Origin: Candidatus Muiribacterium halophilum
GTDB taxonomy: Bacteria; Muiribacteriota; Muiribacteriia; Muiribacteriales; Muiribacteriaceae
DNA length: 50,129 nt
Direction of reading: 5' to 3'
Assembly (NCBI GenBank): GCA_023228995.1
Contig: JALOAD010000025.1
Coordinates: forward strand, 1-50,129
This document shows, piece by piece, positions 16,348-23,644 of this stretch (the first letter of the stretch is position 1; each line of letters begins with the position of its first letter). The notes below the pieces were generated by a model. The model did no database searches. It worked only from the letters and a program-made list of their open reading frames with translations, and was not told the origin of the DNA. The position numbers and the translations under genes are program-made.

Positions 16348-17602
16348 ATTCTACTCCCATTATCTTTAATTTCACAGGGGTAAAATATGAAGTTGGAATA
16401 AGTTGAAGTTTACCATCATTAACAAAAACAGCATCAAGATAACCATCATCATCAGCATCACCCAAATAAAAGCAATTGAAATCTAAAATATCAGAAAGAT
16501 TGCCAATTAAATATTCATCTCCAACTCTTTTACCGTCCGAAGTGTAAGCTCTTATATAATAATTCAAACCATCACTCGTGCCAACAACAACTACTTCGGC
16601 TTTACCATCTCCATCTATATCAATTAAATAAGGTTTTCCTTTTATCTTTTTAAGTTCATTTACAGGCCAACCTTTAATATTTTTACCTTGAATATTTTTA
16701 ATAAAAAGCTTTCCTTCAACATCAGAATACACTAAATCTTTGACACCGTCACTGTCAATGTCATTCAACTCTATCTTTTTATAAATTTTAGAATCTGTTT
16801 CAATTTTAGATATTATATTACCATCATTACCCATTATATAAACATAATATTTATCTTTAAATTTATTTGTAGGAAAAACTATTTCTTTATTGCCATCATT
16901 ATTTATATCAGCAACATTAATAGGATAAGGCATGCTATAATAATTTTCTTTAACTGTAACAGGCCATCCAGACAACATTTTATAATCAGAGTTAAATACA
17001 TACACCGTCCCATTATCGCTTTTAAATATAATTTCTGGGATTCCATCTCCGTCTATATCTTCATATATAACTGATGAGCTAACAGGACCATCTGTCTGAT
17101 ATTGCCATAAATAATTCTTTTTTTTATCAACAACATAAACTTTACCAACTTGAGATGTAAAAAATATTTTATTATTTTCAGCATCTATTTCAGGAGCAGA
17201 TAATATAAAGTTTTTAGAATTTATGCCATTTATATCTATTTCTTCTTCCCAACCTTCAGTTTTTTCACCTGTTACATCTATTGAATATACTTTACCATTA
17301 TATGTTGTAACTATAATCTGTTTTTCATTTTCACCTGGAAATATAGCAACTTTTTCTTGAGCTGGTCCGGATAAATGTCTTGCCCAAAAAACATTCAATA
17401 TCTCCGTCCCGTCATTTTCATACAATTTAAGCAAACCATTATTAAAAGCAACAACAAACTCTAATTGTCCGTCATCGTCCAAGTCATATACCAAAGGTTG
17501 ACAGTCGGATTCACTTCCTGCTATATCAACTGTAAAACCACTATGTGAAAATGCTATTAATAATAAATTTAATAAAAAAATACTGCAAATTATTTTTTTC
17601 AT
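16337..17602 (-). CDS. Secreted FG-GAP/VCBS beta-propeller protein
   Basis: A 421-residue exported protein with signal peptide (1-19) and six or seven repeats carrying the D-x-D-x-D-G calcium-type signature: YDLDDDGQLE, EDIDGDGIPE, ADINNDGNKE, NDIDSDGVKD, IDIDGDGKAE and GDADDDGYLD. Such repeats fold into an integrin-alpha-like propeller on the outside of the cell or in the periplasm. It sits between the pseudopilins and the M48 lipoprotein in one leftward operon, so it may be secreted or anchored by that pilus-like machine. Confidence 0.85.
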   Translation of the reverse strand: MKKIICSIFLLNLLLIAFSHSGFTVDIAGSESDCQPLVYDLDDDGQLEFVVAFNNGLLKLYENDGTEILNVFWARHLSGPAQEKVAIFPGENEKQIIVTTYNGKVYSIDVTGEKTEGWEEEIDINGINSKNFILSAPEIDAENNKIFFTSQVGKVYVVDKKKNYLWQYQTDGPVSSSVIYEDIDGDGIPEIIFKSDNGTVYVFNSDYKMLSGWPVTVKENYYSMPYPINVADINNDGNKEIVFPTNKFKDKYYVYIMGNDGNIISKIETDSKIYKKIELNDIDSDGVKDLVYSDVEGKLFIKNIQGKNIKGWPVNELKKIKGKPYLIDIDGDGKAEVVVVGTSDGLNYYIRAYTSDGKRVGDEYLIGNLSDILDFNCFYLGDADDDGYLDAVFVNDGKLQLIPTSYFTPVKLKIMGVEYEY

Positions 17603-17623
17603 GAAACCTCTCTTTATTTAAAT

Positions 17624-18097
17624 TTATTCCATTCTTAAAACTTTTTCAGCTTTAATTAAAGCTTTAGTCTTTACTTCATGACCTTTTATAGAAACACCTT
17701 TAATTGATATTTCAAATATATCATATTTACCTATATTTATACCTTTTATAAGCACTGGTATATCCTGAAACTTGAGTGAATAATTCTTGCCATTTAACAA
17801 AAATTTATCAAGAATATCGATTTTTTGTATATGAACACTGCCTGATGGATAGTCTTTTTTTATAGGATATTTCAAACTTCTATAAAACTGAGTGTTTCCC
17901 CTAGCATAATTTTTATATATTATATTCATTGAGGCTGAAACTCCAAGATCACATAGATTTTTAGCTTTGAGTTTTTCAAAATCCCTTACTATATTTTTAC
18001 CTGTATTACTAACTCGATTATAATAAACAAAAGATAAAATCATTATAAAAAATAAAAAAAACATTATATAATAAGTGGCAAATGCTTTTTTATTCAT
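17624..18097 (-). CDS. GspK/PilX-like minor pseudopilin
   Basis: A 157-residue protein with a pilin-type N terminus: MNKKA, then FATYYIMFFLFFIMILSFVYY as the hydrophobic helix. Residue 5 of the mature form is Tyr rather than Glu, which is normal for GspK-type tip subunits. The C-terminal half is beta-rich. It overlaps the upstream prepilin gene by 8 bases. With its two neighbours it makes the order I-J-K seen for tip pseudopilins of type II secretion or type IV pili. It is shorter than typical GspK (about 300), so it may lack the GspK insertion domain. Confidence 0.65.
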   Translation of the reverse strand: MNKKAFATYYIMFFLFFIMILSFVYYNRVSNTGKNIVRDFEKLKAKNLCDLGVSASMNIIYKNYARGNTQFYRSLKYPIKKDYPSGSVHIQKIDILDKFLLNGKNYSLKFQDIPVLIKGINIGKYDIFEISIKGVSIKGHEVKTKALIKAEKVLRME

Positions 18098-18647
18098 ATT
18101 TAACTCCTATATCAAGTGAACCAGTCCATACAGCAAACTCAAACGGTAGTATTTTTTTACCAGTTTTTGTCTTTGCATTAAGAATTCCTTTACATTTAAG
18201 CATTTTATCCTTAAAGTCAAAACTAAATTCATCAAGATTAGATATAAGTACTCGTTTTTTACCATTTATTTCTTTTATTAAACTAGAACCTTCAAAATAA
18301 TATGAAATAAGAGTTTCCTTTCCGAAATCATAAAGACTGTATCTTTTAAGGTCTATTTTTGAATACTTATTATCATTATTTTTTTTTCTCATATATAAAA
18401 AATTAAATTCTCTATTTTCAAGCGAATTATTTAAAAAACTTAATTTGTTATTTAAATTTATCATATTATAATATAACTCTTTAGTCATAAAAAACCTTGC
18501 ATAAGAAGCATCATTTATTTCATTTCCAAGCTTAAAATTCAATATATTTTGACCAAAACTTGAGGTTATGATAATAACAAGAAGCAACATTATACTTATA
18601 GATATTAAAAGTTCAACAATAGTAAAAGCTTTTTTTTTAATAAACAT
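18090..18647 (-). CDS. GspJ-like minor pseudopilin
   Basis: A 185-residue prepilin-like protein. The start is set at 18647 because MFIKKKA-FTIVELLISISIM then gives a canonical short leader, with GGGG upstream; an upstream in-frame start would add seven residues. Glu5 is present, so this is the one member of the trio with the standard residue. The cleavage position has Ala instead of Gly at -1. Both ends overlap neighbours, indicating tight translational coupling. Confidence 0.75.
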   Translation of the reverse strand: MFIKKKAFTIVELLISISIMLLLVIIITSSFGQNILNFKLGNEINDASYARFFMTKELYYNMINLNNKLSFLNNSLENREFNFLYMRKKNNDNKYSKIDLKRYSLYDFGKETLISYYFEGSSLIKEINGKKRVLISNLDEFSFDFKDKMLKCKGILNAKTKTGKKILPFEFAVWTGSLDIGVKYE

Positions 18648-19047
18648 TATGAAATGCCCCACTATCAAGTCTTATAGATGTAATATTTCCAGCTGTATTT
18701 TTATATCTTACAATACAAAAAAGATAGGTGAAATTATTATCTTCAGGTCTTACACCAGCAATTACTTCAAAATCTTCTTCTTTAAAAAAATCCTGTGGAA
18801 TATAAATATTATATGGATTATCTTTAGCAAGCTTTATCTGACCTAAAGAATTTATTCGTTTAATAAATTGTTCTTGTTTTATCTGACTTAAAACAGTAGT
18901 TGCAATCATAAGTGCTTCCATATAATTATTATTTTCTTCAAGATTTCTATTATTTTGTCTGTTTATCATCATTATAGGACCTAATGCAATGCTTATTACA
19001 AACATAGCTATTATTACTTGAATAAAAGTAAATGCTTTTTTAGTCAT
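18637..19047 (-). CDS. GspI-like minor pseudopilin
   Basis: A 136-residue prepilin-like protein, MTKKA-FTFIQVIIAMFVISIALG. The ATG at 19047 is preceded by AGGTGA at good distance, better than the GTG at 19056. Mature residue 5 is Gln instead of Glu, which is rare for this position in pseudopilins outside GspK. Ala occupies -1 as in the other two. Overlaps the TPR gene above and the GspJ-like gene below. Confidence 0.7.
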   Translation of the reverse strand: MTKKAFTFIQVIIAMFVISIALGPIMMINRQNNRNLEENNNYMEALMIATTVLSQIKQEQFIKRINSLGQIKLAKDNPYNIYIPQDFFKEEDFEVIAGVRPEDNNFTYLFCIVRYKNTAGNITSIRLDSGAFHNVY

Positions 19048-19540
19048 ATAATTCACCTAAGAATTTAAGAGCTTCTTCAACATTAGTCGCCAAAATATGG
19101 GACGGAAATTCATCCATAAATTTTTGATATATTCTAAGAGCTCTTGAGTATTTTTTTTGCAGAAAAAGCAAATGAGCTTTATAATACATTACCCAAGCAC
19201 TAAGACCAGGATCATTCCTTTCCTCAAGTTCTTTTAAATAAGCTTCCAAATCGTCAAATTTACCAAGTTTATATAATTCTAAAATTTTTTTAACTTCAGG
19301 TATAACAATTTCACTTTTTTCCATATCATGAAGATCTCTTGAAGGTATTTTATTAATATTTATTTCTCTATTTTCTTTTATAGTAACATCAAAACCAAAA
19401 TTTTTAACTTCAATCGGAGTATATGTTGCAAACTCCTTTTCAATTGTATTTTCATCTACAAAGTTATTCTGTTTTCTTGTAAAATATAAAAACAAAACAA
19501 ATAACAAAATAAATAACAATAAATATTTCAAGTTTCTCAT
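19040..19540 (-). CDS. Membrane-anchored TPR protein
   Basis: A 166-residue protein with an N-terminal signal anchor (MRNLKYLLLFILLFVLFLYFT) and two or so tetratricopeptide-like helical pairs at about 95-160 (SAWVMYYKAHLLFLQKKYSRALRIYQKFMDEFPS). It would project into the periplasm and could act as a pilotin-like or assembly factor for the three pseudopilins encoded just after it. A promoter lies only a few bases before the ATG, and there is no ribosome binding site, so the mRNA may be leaderless. Confidence 0.7.
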   Translation of the reverse strand: MRNLKYLLLFILLFVLFLYFTRKQNNFVDENTIEKEFATYTPIEVKNFGFDVTIKENREININKIPSRDLHDMEKSEIVIPEVKKILELYKLGKFDDLEAYLKELEERNDPGLSAWVMYYKAHLLFLQKKYSRALRIYQKFMDEFPSHILATNVEEALKFLGELYD

Positions 19541-19547
19541 AAAAAAT

Positions 19548-19576
19548 ATTATATCATATATGAATATTAGAGTCTA
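19548..19576 (-). promoter_or_regulatory. Promoter of the TPR-pseudopilin operon, probably leaderless
   Basis: Minus strand TAGACT (19576-19571), 17 bases, TATAAT (19553-19548), then only 7 bases before the ATG at 19540. The transcription start would fall at or next to the start codon. No purine-rich ribosome site exists in those 7 bases. Confidence 0.5.
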
Positions 19577-19704
19577 TAATTTTACTTATAAAACAACTTA
19601 TAAAATAAGCACTCTGGACAATAAAATTTTATAATGTTAAAATTCAAAAAAATACACTAAATGTGAGATTTAATCATAATAACAAAATCGAGGTTTAAAA
19701 TAAT

Positions 19705-20388
19705 ATGCTGAATATTTTTACAGGAAAAGATGAATCATCAAAAGCTACAGGTAATACAATTGTTGTTGATATTATCTGTGCTACTTCAATGATATGTTAT
19801 TTTTTTCATAAAGGAGCTAATAAAATAATTCCATTGTCTAAACATGAAGATATACCCTTTATTAAAGAAAAATATCCAGACATTCTTCTTGCTGGTGATT
19901 ATCCTCATCTTTATCCTAATCACTTTGATGTTAATATATTTGATCGTGAAAGTTTCGAAAAATTCGACCCAAAAGGAAGAGATTTATTTTATATAAGCGC
20001 TAATGGAACTAAAAGAATTTTTGATAGTAATAATGCCAAAAAACATATTATGGGAAGTTTTTTAAATTTTTCTGCAATAATAGAGCTTATAAGGAAAAAT
20101 CCAACTTTTTATTGTTTATTACTTGCAGGTTCTGAAAAATTTACTTGGGACGAAGATTGCTCTTTTGCAGAAATGCTTAACCTTGAATTAAACAATAAAA
20201 AATACAACAAAAACGATTATCACAAAAGAATTTTAAATTCTGATGTAATGAAAAGAGGTAACTGGATAGTTAAAGCACCATATCTTATAGAAATAGCCCT
20301 ATCACAAGATATAACAAAAATAATTCCAGTTACATTAACAGATAAAGAAACAGGATTTACAATACTAAAACCCTTATCTGAAATTTAA
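19705..20388 (+). CDS. comB: ComB-like 2-phosphosulfolactate phosphatase
   Basis: A 227-residue member of the ComB family (Mg-dependent phosphatase acting on 2-phosphosulfolactate in coenzyme M and sulfolactate metabolism). Conserved blocks are present: VVDIICATSMI near 22, LLAGDYP near 61, the ISANGTKRIF block (usually TTNGT) near 98, MGSFLNFSAII near 117, and LLAGSEKFTWDEDCSFAEML (typically AG..F..ED...G). Many bacteria carrying comB do not make coenzyme M, so the physiological substrate is uncertain. It is one of the few rightward genes; it ends by overlapping the convergent gene at 20374. Confidence 0.8.
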   Translation: MLNIFTGKDESSKATGNTIVVDIICATSMICYFFHKGANKIIPLSKHEDIPFIKEKYPDILLAGDYPHLYPNHFDVNIFDRESFEKFDPKGRDLFYISANGTKRIFDSNNAKKHIMGSFLNFSAIIELIRKNPTFYCLLLAGSEKFTWDEDCSFAEMLNLELNNKKYNKNDYHKRILNSDVMKRGNWIVKAPYLIEIALSQDITKIIPVTLTDKETGFTILKPLSEI

Positions 20389-20646
20389 TACTCTATTGAT
20401 TATTGTAATAAAATTATTGATTAATTCTTCTTTATTAATTGTATCATCAAAAGATCTGTTATGAAGTTGTATTTTTTTACCAGTTTCTTTGCTAAGATTC
20501 GATATTATTTTCTTTTTAATAGGCTCTTCGTCAGGACTATTCAAAGATTCAATAATTTCAGACAACATGGACGGACTAATGTAAGCAAGAGCAGACTTGA
20601 TAAAAACATCATCAAGTTCAAGTATATCTTTTATTTTAACTATCAT
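20374..20646 (-). CDS. Small hypothetical protein, weakly FliG-like, with a consensus promoter
   Basis: A 90-residue helical, soluble protein. The stretch SPSMLSEIIESLNSPDEEPIKKKIISNLSKETGKKI has the pattern of a FliG repeat (L-x-x-x-I..L...(D/E)E-x-x-K-x-K-I..N-(L/M)-S-K), but it is too short to be FliG itself. It is driven by a perfect promoter (20702-20730) and a strong GGGGGAG ribosome site, so high expression is likely. The last 15 bases overlap the 3' end of the convergent comB-like gene. Function unknown; a flagellar switch-related accessory is a possibility only. Confidence 0.65.
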   Translation of the reverse strand: MIVKIKDILELDDVFIKSALAYISPSMLSEIIESLNSPDEEPIKKKIISNLSKETGKKIQLHNRSFDDTINKEELINNFITIINRVLNFR

Positions 20647-20701
20647 AACAACTCCCCCTTAATGTTTCCCACATTACTTTATTACTTTATTGTTTTATAA
20701 C

Positions 20702-20730
20702 ATTATAAGCTGTATAATATTTATTGTCAA
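20702..20730 (-). promoter_or_regulatory. Perfect consensus sigma70 promoter for the 90-residue protein
   Basis: Minus strand TTGACA (20730-20725), 17-base spacer, TATAAT (20707-20702). All 12 consensus bases match. The predicted transcript has a leader of roughly 45 bases before the ATG at 20646. Confidence 0.8.
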
Positions 20731-20786
20731 AGATAAATAAAAAAGATAAAACCCTTCCCCGTATAAACCTGTGAATAGCGAAATTA

Positions 20787-20899
20787 CAGTTAACATAAAT
20801 TCATTTTTTAAATGAATTTATTAGTTAGTAGCTACTTTGTAGCCTAGTAACCGGTTACAAAAGCCAACCTAGTTAGCACAGCTAAAGCTGCTAGTTAGT
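20787..20899. repeat. Palindrome array D (copy of array B type)
   Basis: Same order of hairpins and linkers as 6358-6470: ATAAATTCATT/AATGAATTTAT hairpin, TAGTTAGT, GCTACtttGTAGC, TAGTAAC, GGTT...CCAACC, TAGTTAGC, ACAGCTaaAGCTG, TAGTTAG. The first hairpin has a different sequence from that in array B yet keeps its pairing and position. Confidence 0.8.
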
Positions 20900-20926
20900 T
20901 AAAAACAAAAAAACAAGTTTAAAAAT

Positions 20927-21001
20927 CTCACTAAAACTCGTCAGAGTTTGCTTACTAGGAATATTTATATTCCGCTCACTAAAAAAGCAATAGCTTTTTT
21001 T
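20927..21001. repeat. Palindrome array, second type, copy 2
   Basis: Nearly identical to 6589-6664: CTCACTA, AAACTCgtcaGAGTTT, GCTTACTA, GGAATATttATATTCC, GCTCACTA, AAAAAAGCaataGCTTTTTT. Confidence 0.8.
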
Positions 21002-21008
21002 GGAAACC

Positions 21009-21022
21009 GTAACATTTGTTAC
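21009..21022. promoter_or_regulatory. Palindrome GTAACATTTGTTAC upstream of the cupin gene
   Basis: A 14-base perfect dyad (GTAACA-tt-TGTTAC) about 63 bases before the cupin ATG, in the position of an operator. No array linker borders it, unlike the other palindromes here. Which regulator would bind is unknown. Confidence 0.4.
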
Positions 21023-21084
21023 ATACTTTATTAATGTTTTAACATAAAATTAATATGTAATAATAAAATAGTACGGAGGAATAA

Positions 21085-21414
21085 ATGATTGAAAAAGTAT
21101 TTAAAATGACAATTGGAAACAAAAAAACTATCGAAAAAGTAATAATGGATGAAAACATTCATTATATGCACATGATATTAAATAATGGAGAATTTCTTCC
21201 AGATCATTTCACAAATTCAACTGTTTATATGACAGTTGTAAGAGGTATATTATCTATTGATTTAGAAGATAATGGTTTTAATAAATACGAAGCTGGAACA
21301 ATATTAAAAATACCATTTAATAAAAAAATGAGAGTGCATAATCAAGATGAGCAAACGCTTGAATTAATTGTAGTAAAAGCACCAGCTCCTGTAGCAGATG
21401 TTAAAAAAGCATAA
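21085..21414 (+). CDS. Small cupin protein
   Basis: A 109-residue single-domain cupin. The fold signature shows as GEFLPDHFTNSTVYMTVVRGILSIDL (first motif) and YEAGTILKIPFNKKMRVHNQDEQTLELIVVKAP (second motif). Metal ligands are not fully canonical: one His in the first motif (PDH) and one in the second (VHN). The enzyme or sensor role is not determined. GGAGG lies 6 bases before the ATG. A miniature transposon has inserted between its stop and its terminator. Confidence 0.75.
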   Translation: MIEKVFKMTIGNKKTIEKVIMDENIHYMHMILNNGEFLPDHFTNSTVYMTVVRGILSIDLEDNGFNKYEAGTILKIPFNKKMRVHNQDEQTLELIVVKAPAPVADVKKA

Positions 21415-21422
21415 AAACATAA

Positions 21423-21572
21423 GAGGCTGTTGAAAAACTTAAAAAATCAAAGATTGATACAAAATAGGGTCTGTGCCGAACTCTAAATTTAGCTTACATA
21501 GGTCGGCCTGACCATGCTGTTTATTTTTAAAGTTAATTTTGAAAAAAGAAAACTGCATTTTTTAACAGCCTC
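21423..21572. mobile_element. Miniature inverted-repeat element, copy 2
   Basis: A 150-bp relative of copy 1 with ends GAGGCTGTTGAAAAACT and TTTTTTAACAGCCTC (one mismatch in the right end). ATAA flanks it on both sides, giving a 4-bp target duplication. Interior closely matches copy 1. Confidence 0.85.
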
Positions 21573-21574
21573 AT

Positions 21575-21609
21575 AAGGGTCAACTTATTAAAAGTTGACC
21601 CTTTTTTTT
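21575..21609 (+). terminator. Strong rho-independent terminator of the cupin gene
   Basis: Twelve-base stem AAGGGTCAACTT / AAGTTGACCCTT with a 5-base loop, then a run of T to 21609. It reads on the plus strand and now lies 160 bases beyond the cupin stop because of the miniature element. Confidence 0.85.
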
Positions 21610-21940
21610 AATGAGTATAATCAATTATTTTTATTGAATTACCAAGTTTTTTTTTGACAGCATTAATAATAGCTTCAGCATGTGGACAAGGAACCCCAAT
21701 CGGATTACCTTTAGTTATACAAGAGCAAAAAGCTATAGTATCAGCACCTTGTTTTACCATCCCTTCAGCTCTTGAAACAGCTTTTTTACCAGGACATCCA
21801 CCACATGAAACAAACCCTATAATATCAATATCATCTTCAACATCTTTAAATGCAAGTTTTTTATTTTTTATTACTTTAAAATCAGTAGTGCCAGAACACA
21901 TATCTTCAGTTTGAAGACATCTTATAAGCCCTAGTTTCAT
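21608..21940 (-). CDS. CGGC-domain protein
   Basis: A 110-residue protein named for its CGGC motif, here in IIGFVSCGGCPGKKA near residue 50. Further cysteines (RCLQTEDMC at 8-15, FCSC near 74, and PCPHAEAI) suggest a metal or iron-sulfur site, probably in an electron-transfer or metal-handling role. The family is common in anaerobes and lacks a defined reaction. It starts 15 bases below the flavoprotein gene, so the two are probably co-transcribed. Confidence 0.85.
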   Translation of the reverse strand: MKLGLIRCLQTEDMCSGTTDFKVIKNKKLAFKDVEDDIDIIGFVSCGGCPGKKAVSRAEGMVKQGADTIAFCSCITKGNPIGVPCPHAEAIINAVKKKLGNSIKIIDYTH

Positions 21941-21955
21941 ATTTTAAAACCTACC

Positions 21956-23140
21956 TTAAATCAAAGATTTTCCAAATTCAAAAGCTTTTTGTATTTGATC
22001 AACATCTGGATTCCACTGATTTCTAAATCCTTCTGAAATAATTTCAAATCCAGCTTCTTCCATATTTTTATTCAAAACCTTAACACTTTCTCCACTCCAG
22101 CCATAACATCCAAAACAAGCTGCTTTTTTCTTTTTAAATTTCATTTCTTTAACAAAATGTAAAAATCCAGAAACTGTATGAAGTATACTATTACTAACTG
22201 TTGGAGAACCAACAACAACCAGTTTTGATTTAAAAATCTCTGTTATCATATCATTATGATCTGTTGTAGCAATATTAAAAGACTTAACCATTGTTTTATC
22301 ACCAGCTTTTTCTCTAATTCCCTCTGCAATAGCTTCAGCAATATGTTTTGTACCATTCCACATAGTTTCATAAATAATAGTAATCTGATCTTCCTGATAA
22401 TCATTCGCCCATTCTATGTATTTTTGAACAATCTGCATAGGATTATCACGCCATATAACACCATGACTTGTAGCAATAATATCAATCTGAAGATTTAAAG
22501 CAATGATTTCTTCAAGTTTTTTCCTTAAAATTGAACTAAAAGGAGTAATAATATTAGCATAATACTTAATAGCTTCACCCATAAGATCACATTGATCAGC
22601 ATAATCATTAAATAATCTATCATTTGCATAATGCTGACCAAACGCATCATTACTAAACAAAATATTATCGCCAGTCAGATAACAAGCCATACTATCAGGC
22701 CAGTGAAGCATAGACATTTCTACAAATACAAGTTTTTTGCCATTACCAACATCAAGAGTATCGCCAGTTTTTACAACTTTGAAATTCCAATCCTGATGAT
22801 ACTGACCTTTTAACGATTTCACCCCATTTGCAGTACAATATATAGGAGTATTAGGAATATGTTTCATAAGTTCAGGCAAAGCTCCACTATGATCGACCTC
22901 ACCATGATTTGCAATAATATAATCTATTTTATTAAGATCAATCTCAGAAGCAAGATTTTTGACAAATTCAACAGCATATGGAGCCCAAACAGTATCTATA
23001 AGAACATTTTTTTCTTCCTGTATTAGATAAGAATTATATGTAGAACCACTATGAGTAGAAAAATCCTCACCATGGAATTTTTTTAAATCCCAATCAACCT
23101 TTCCAACCCAGTGAACATTATTTTTTATAAGTTTTTTCAT
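21956..23140 (-). CDS. A-type flavoprotein (FprA/NorV-like O2 or NO reductase)
   Basis: A 394-residue flavodiiron protein. The N-terminal metallo-beta-lactamase-like domain has the di-iron ligands HGEVDH (about residues 80-85), then LHW, the SNDAFG aspartate and ATSHGVIWR. The C-terminal flavodoxin domain begins near 255 with IIYETMWNGTKHIAEAIAEG, which binds FMN. It lacks a rubredoxin domain, so an external donor is needed. It reduces oxygen or nitric oxide to protect anaerobes. AGGTTTT-type purines precede the ATG. Confidence 0.93.
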   Translation of the reverse strand: MKKLIKNNVHWVGKVDWDLKKFHGEDFSTHSGSTYNSYLIQEEKNVLIDTVWAPYAVEFVKNLASEIDLNKIDYIIANHGEVDHSGALPELMKHIPNTPIYCTANGVKSLKGQYHQDWNFKVVKTGDTLDVGNGKKLVFVEMSMLHWPDSMACYLTGDNILFSNDAFGQHYANDRLFNDYADQCDLMGEAIKYYANIITPFSSILRKKLEEIIALNLQIDIIATSHGVIWRDNPMQIVQKYIEWANDYQEDQITIIYETMWNGTKHIAEAIAEGIREKAGDKTMVKSFNIATTDHNDMITEIFKSKLVVVGSPTVSNSILHTVSGFLHFVKEMKFKKKKAACFGCYGWSGESVKVLNKNMEEAGFEIISEGFRNQWNPDVDQIQKAFEFGKSLI

Positions 23141-23199
23141 AAAACCTCCAAATTATTTATTAACAATAATTTTACAATACATATTAGATAAATGCAATG

Positions 23200-23328
23200 T
23201 TAGGAAAAAATCTCCATAGCTTTTAAAGCCATTCTTTCCCCAAAAATCCCAGCTCTATTTTTTTGCCAATCATCACCATCTTTAAATAGCTTTGGATAGC
23301 TTTGGTGTCGGACCTGAATCTTTGACAT
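23200..23328 (-). pseudogene. Short reading frame, likely C-terminal remnant
   Basis: A 42-codon leftward frame. Its last 33 codons (YPKLFKDGDDWQKNRAGIFG and on to a stop) look like the tail of a real soluble protein. The first nine codons come entirely from the REP-like end at 23302-23331 and so are probably not original. I cannot name the parent gene. The alternative is a real micro-protein. Confidence 0.4.
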
Positions 23329-23331
23329 TTA
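23302..23331 (-). repeat. REP-like end GGTGTCGG...TTGACATTTA
   Basis: Matches the arms of the inverted pair at 29242-29425: GGTGTCGGACCT, variable bases, TTGACATTTA. Read on the minus strand it begins with ATG (MSKI-VRHQ), a side effect of the repeat. Confidence 0.6.
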
Positions 23332-23346
23332 TCTTAAAACTTACTA

Positions 23347-23439
23347 CTAGTCAATCACAATCCATTGACTGGATTTTGTTGAACCTTGATATTTAATTAG
23401 CCCTGCATTTTTCATTTTGTTTAAATGATTATAAGGTGT
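23347..23439 (-). pseudogene. C-terminal remnant of a winged-helix protein
   Basis: An open 30-codon tail ending in TAG that reads TPYNHLNKMKNAGLIKYQGS and on to a Trp-Ile-Val-Ile-Asp end. This resembles the final wing of winged-helix domains such as those closing AlbA_2/Schlafen-type or Fic-type proteins. There is no start; upstream sequence is replaced by a REP-like end. Confidence 0.45.
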
Positions 23440-23449
23440 CGGTTCTCAA

Positions 23450-23630
23450 GAGGCTGTTGAAAAACTCTCTATAATCAAAACTATTTATCTGGGTCCTTCC
23501 TCGGAAAAGTATTCCAAATCGAAATTCAAAGCGATTTAGCGATTTGGCATCCTTCTTTTCCTCAGTGCCCATGATTATTTATTACCTTGTTTCAATTTTT
23601 TTATTCCTAAATGAGTTTTTCAACAGCCTC
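23450..23630. mobile_element. Miniature inverted-repeat element, copy 3 (different interior)
   Basis: A 181-bp element with perfect 18-base inverted ends GAGGCTGTTGAAAAACTC, flanked on both sides by TCAA, a 4-bp target duplication. Its interior is unrelated to copies 1 and 2 and can fold on itself (CCAAATCG/CGATTTGG and GGAAAAG/CTTTTCC arms). It has interrupted a REP-like end. Confidence 0.88.
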
Positions 23631-23644
23631 TCAACATTGACATT

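Larger units (their letters stand above)
20731..21084. other. Repeat-filled gap before the cupin gene
   Basis: No gene. It contains palindrome array D (20787-20899), a copy of the second array type (20927-21001), a GTAACATTTGTTAC palindrome at 21009-21022 and the cupin gene's ribosome site (GGAGG near 21076). Confidence 0.7.
23141..23644. other. Mosaic of gene remnants, REP-like ends and a MITE
   Basis: No intact gene of normal size. From left to right: a C-terminal gene remnant (23200-23328), a REP-like end (23302-23331), a second remnant (23347-23439), another REP-like end split by a miniature transposon (23435-23646). The stretch looks like decayed accessory DNA. Confidence 0.65.
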
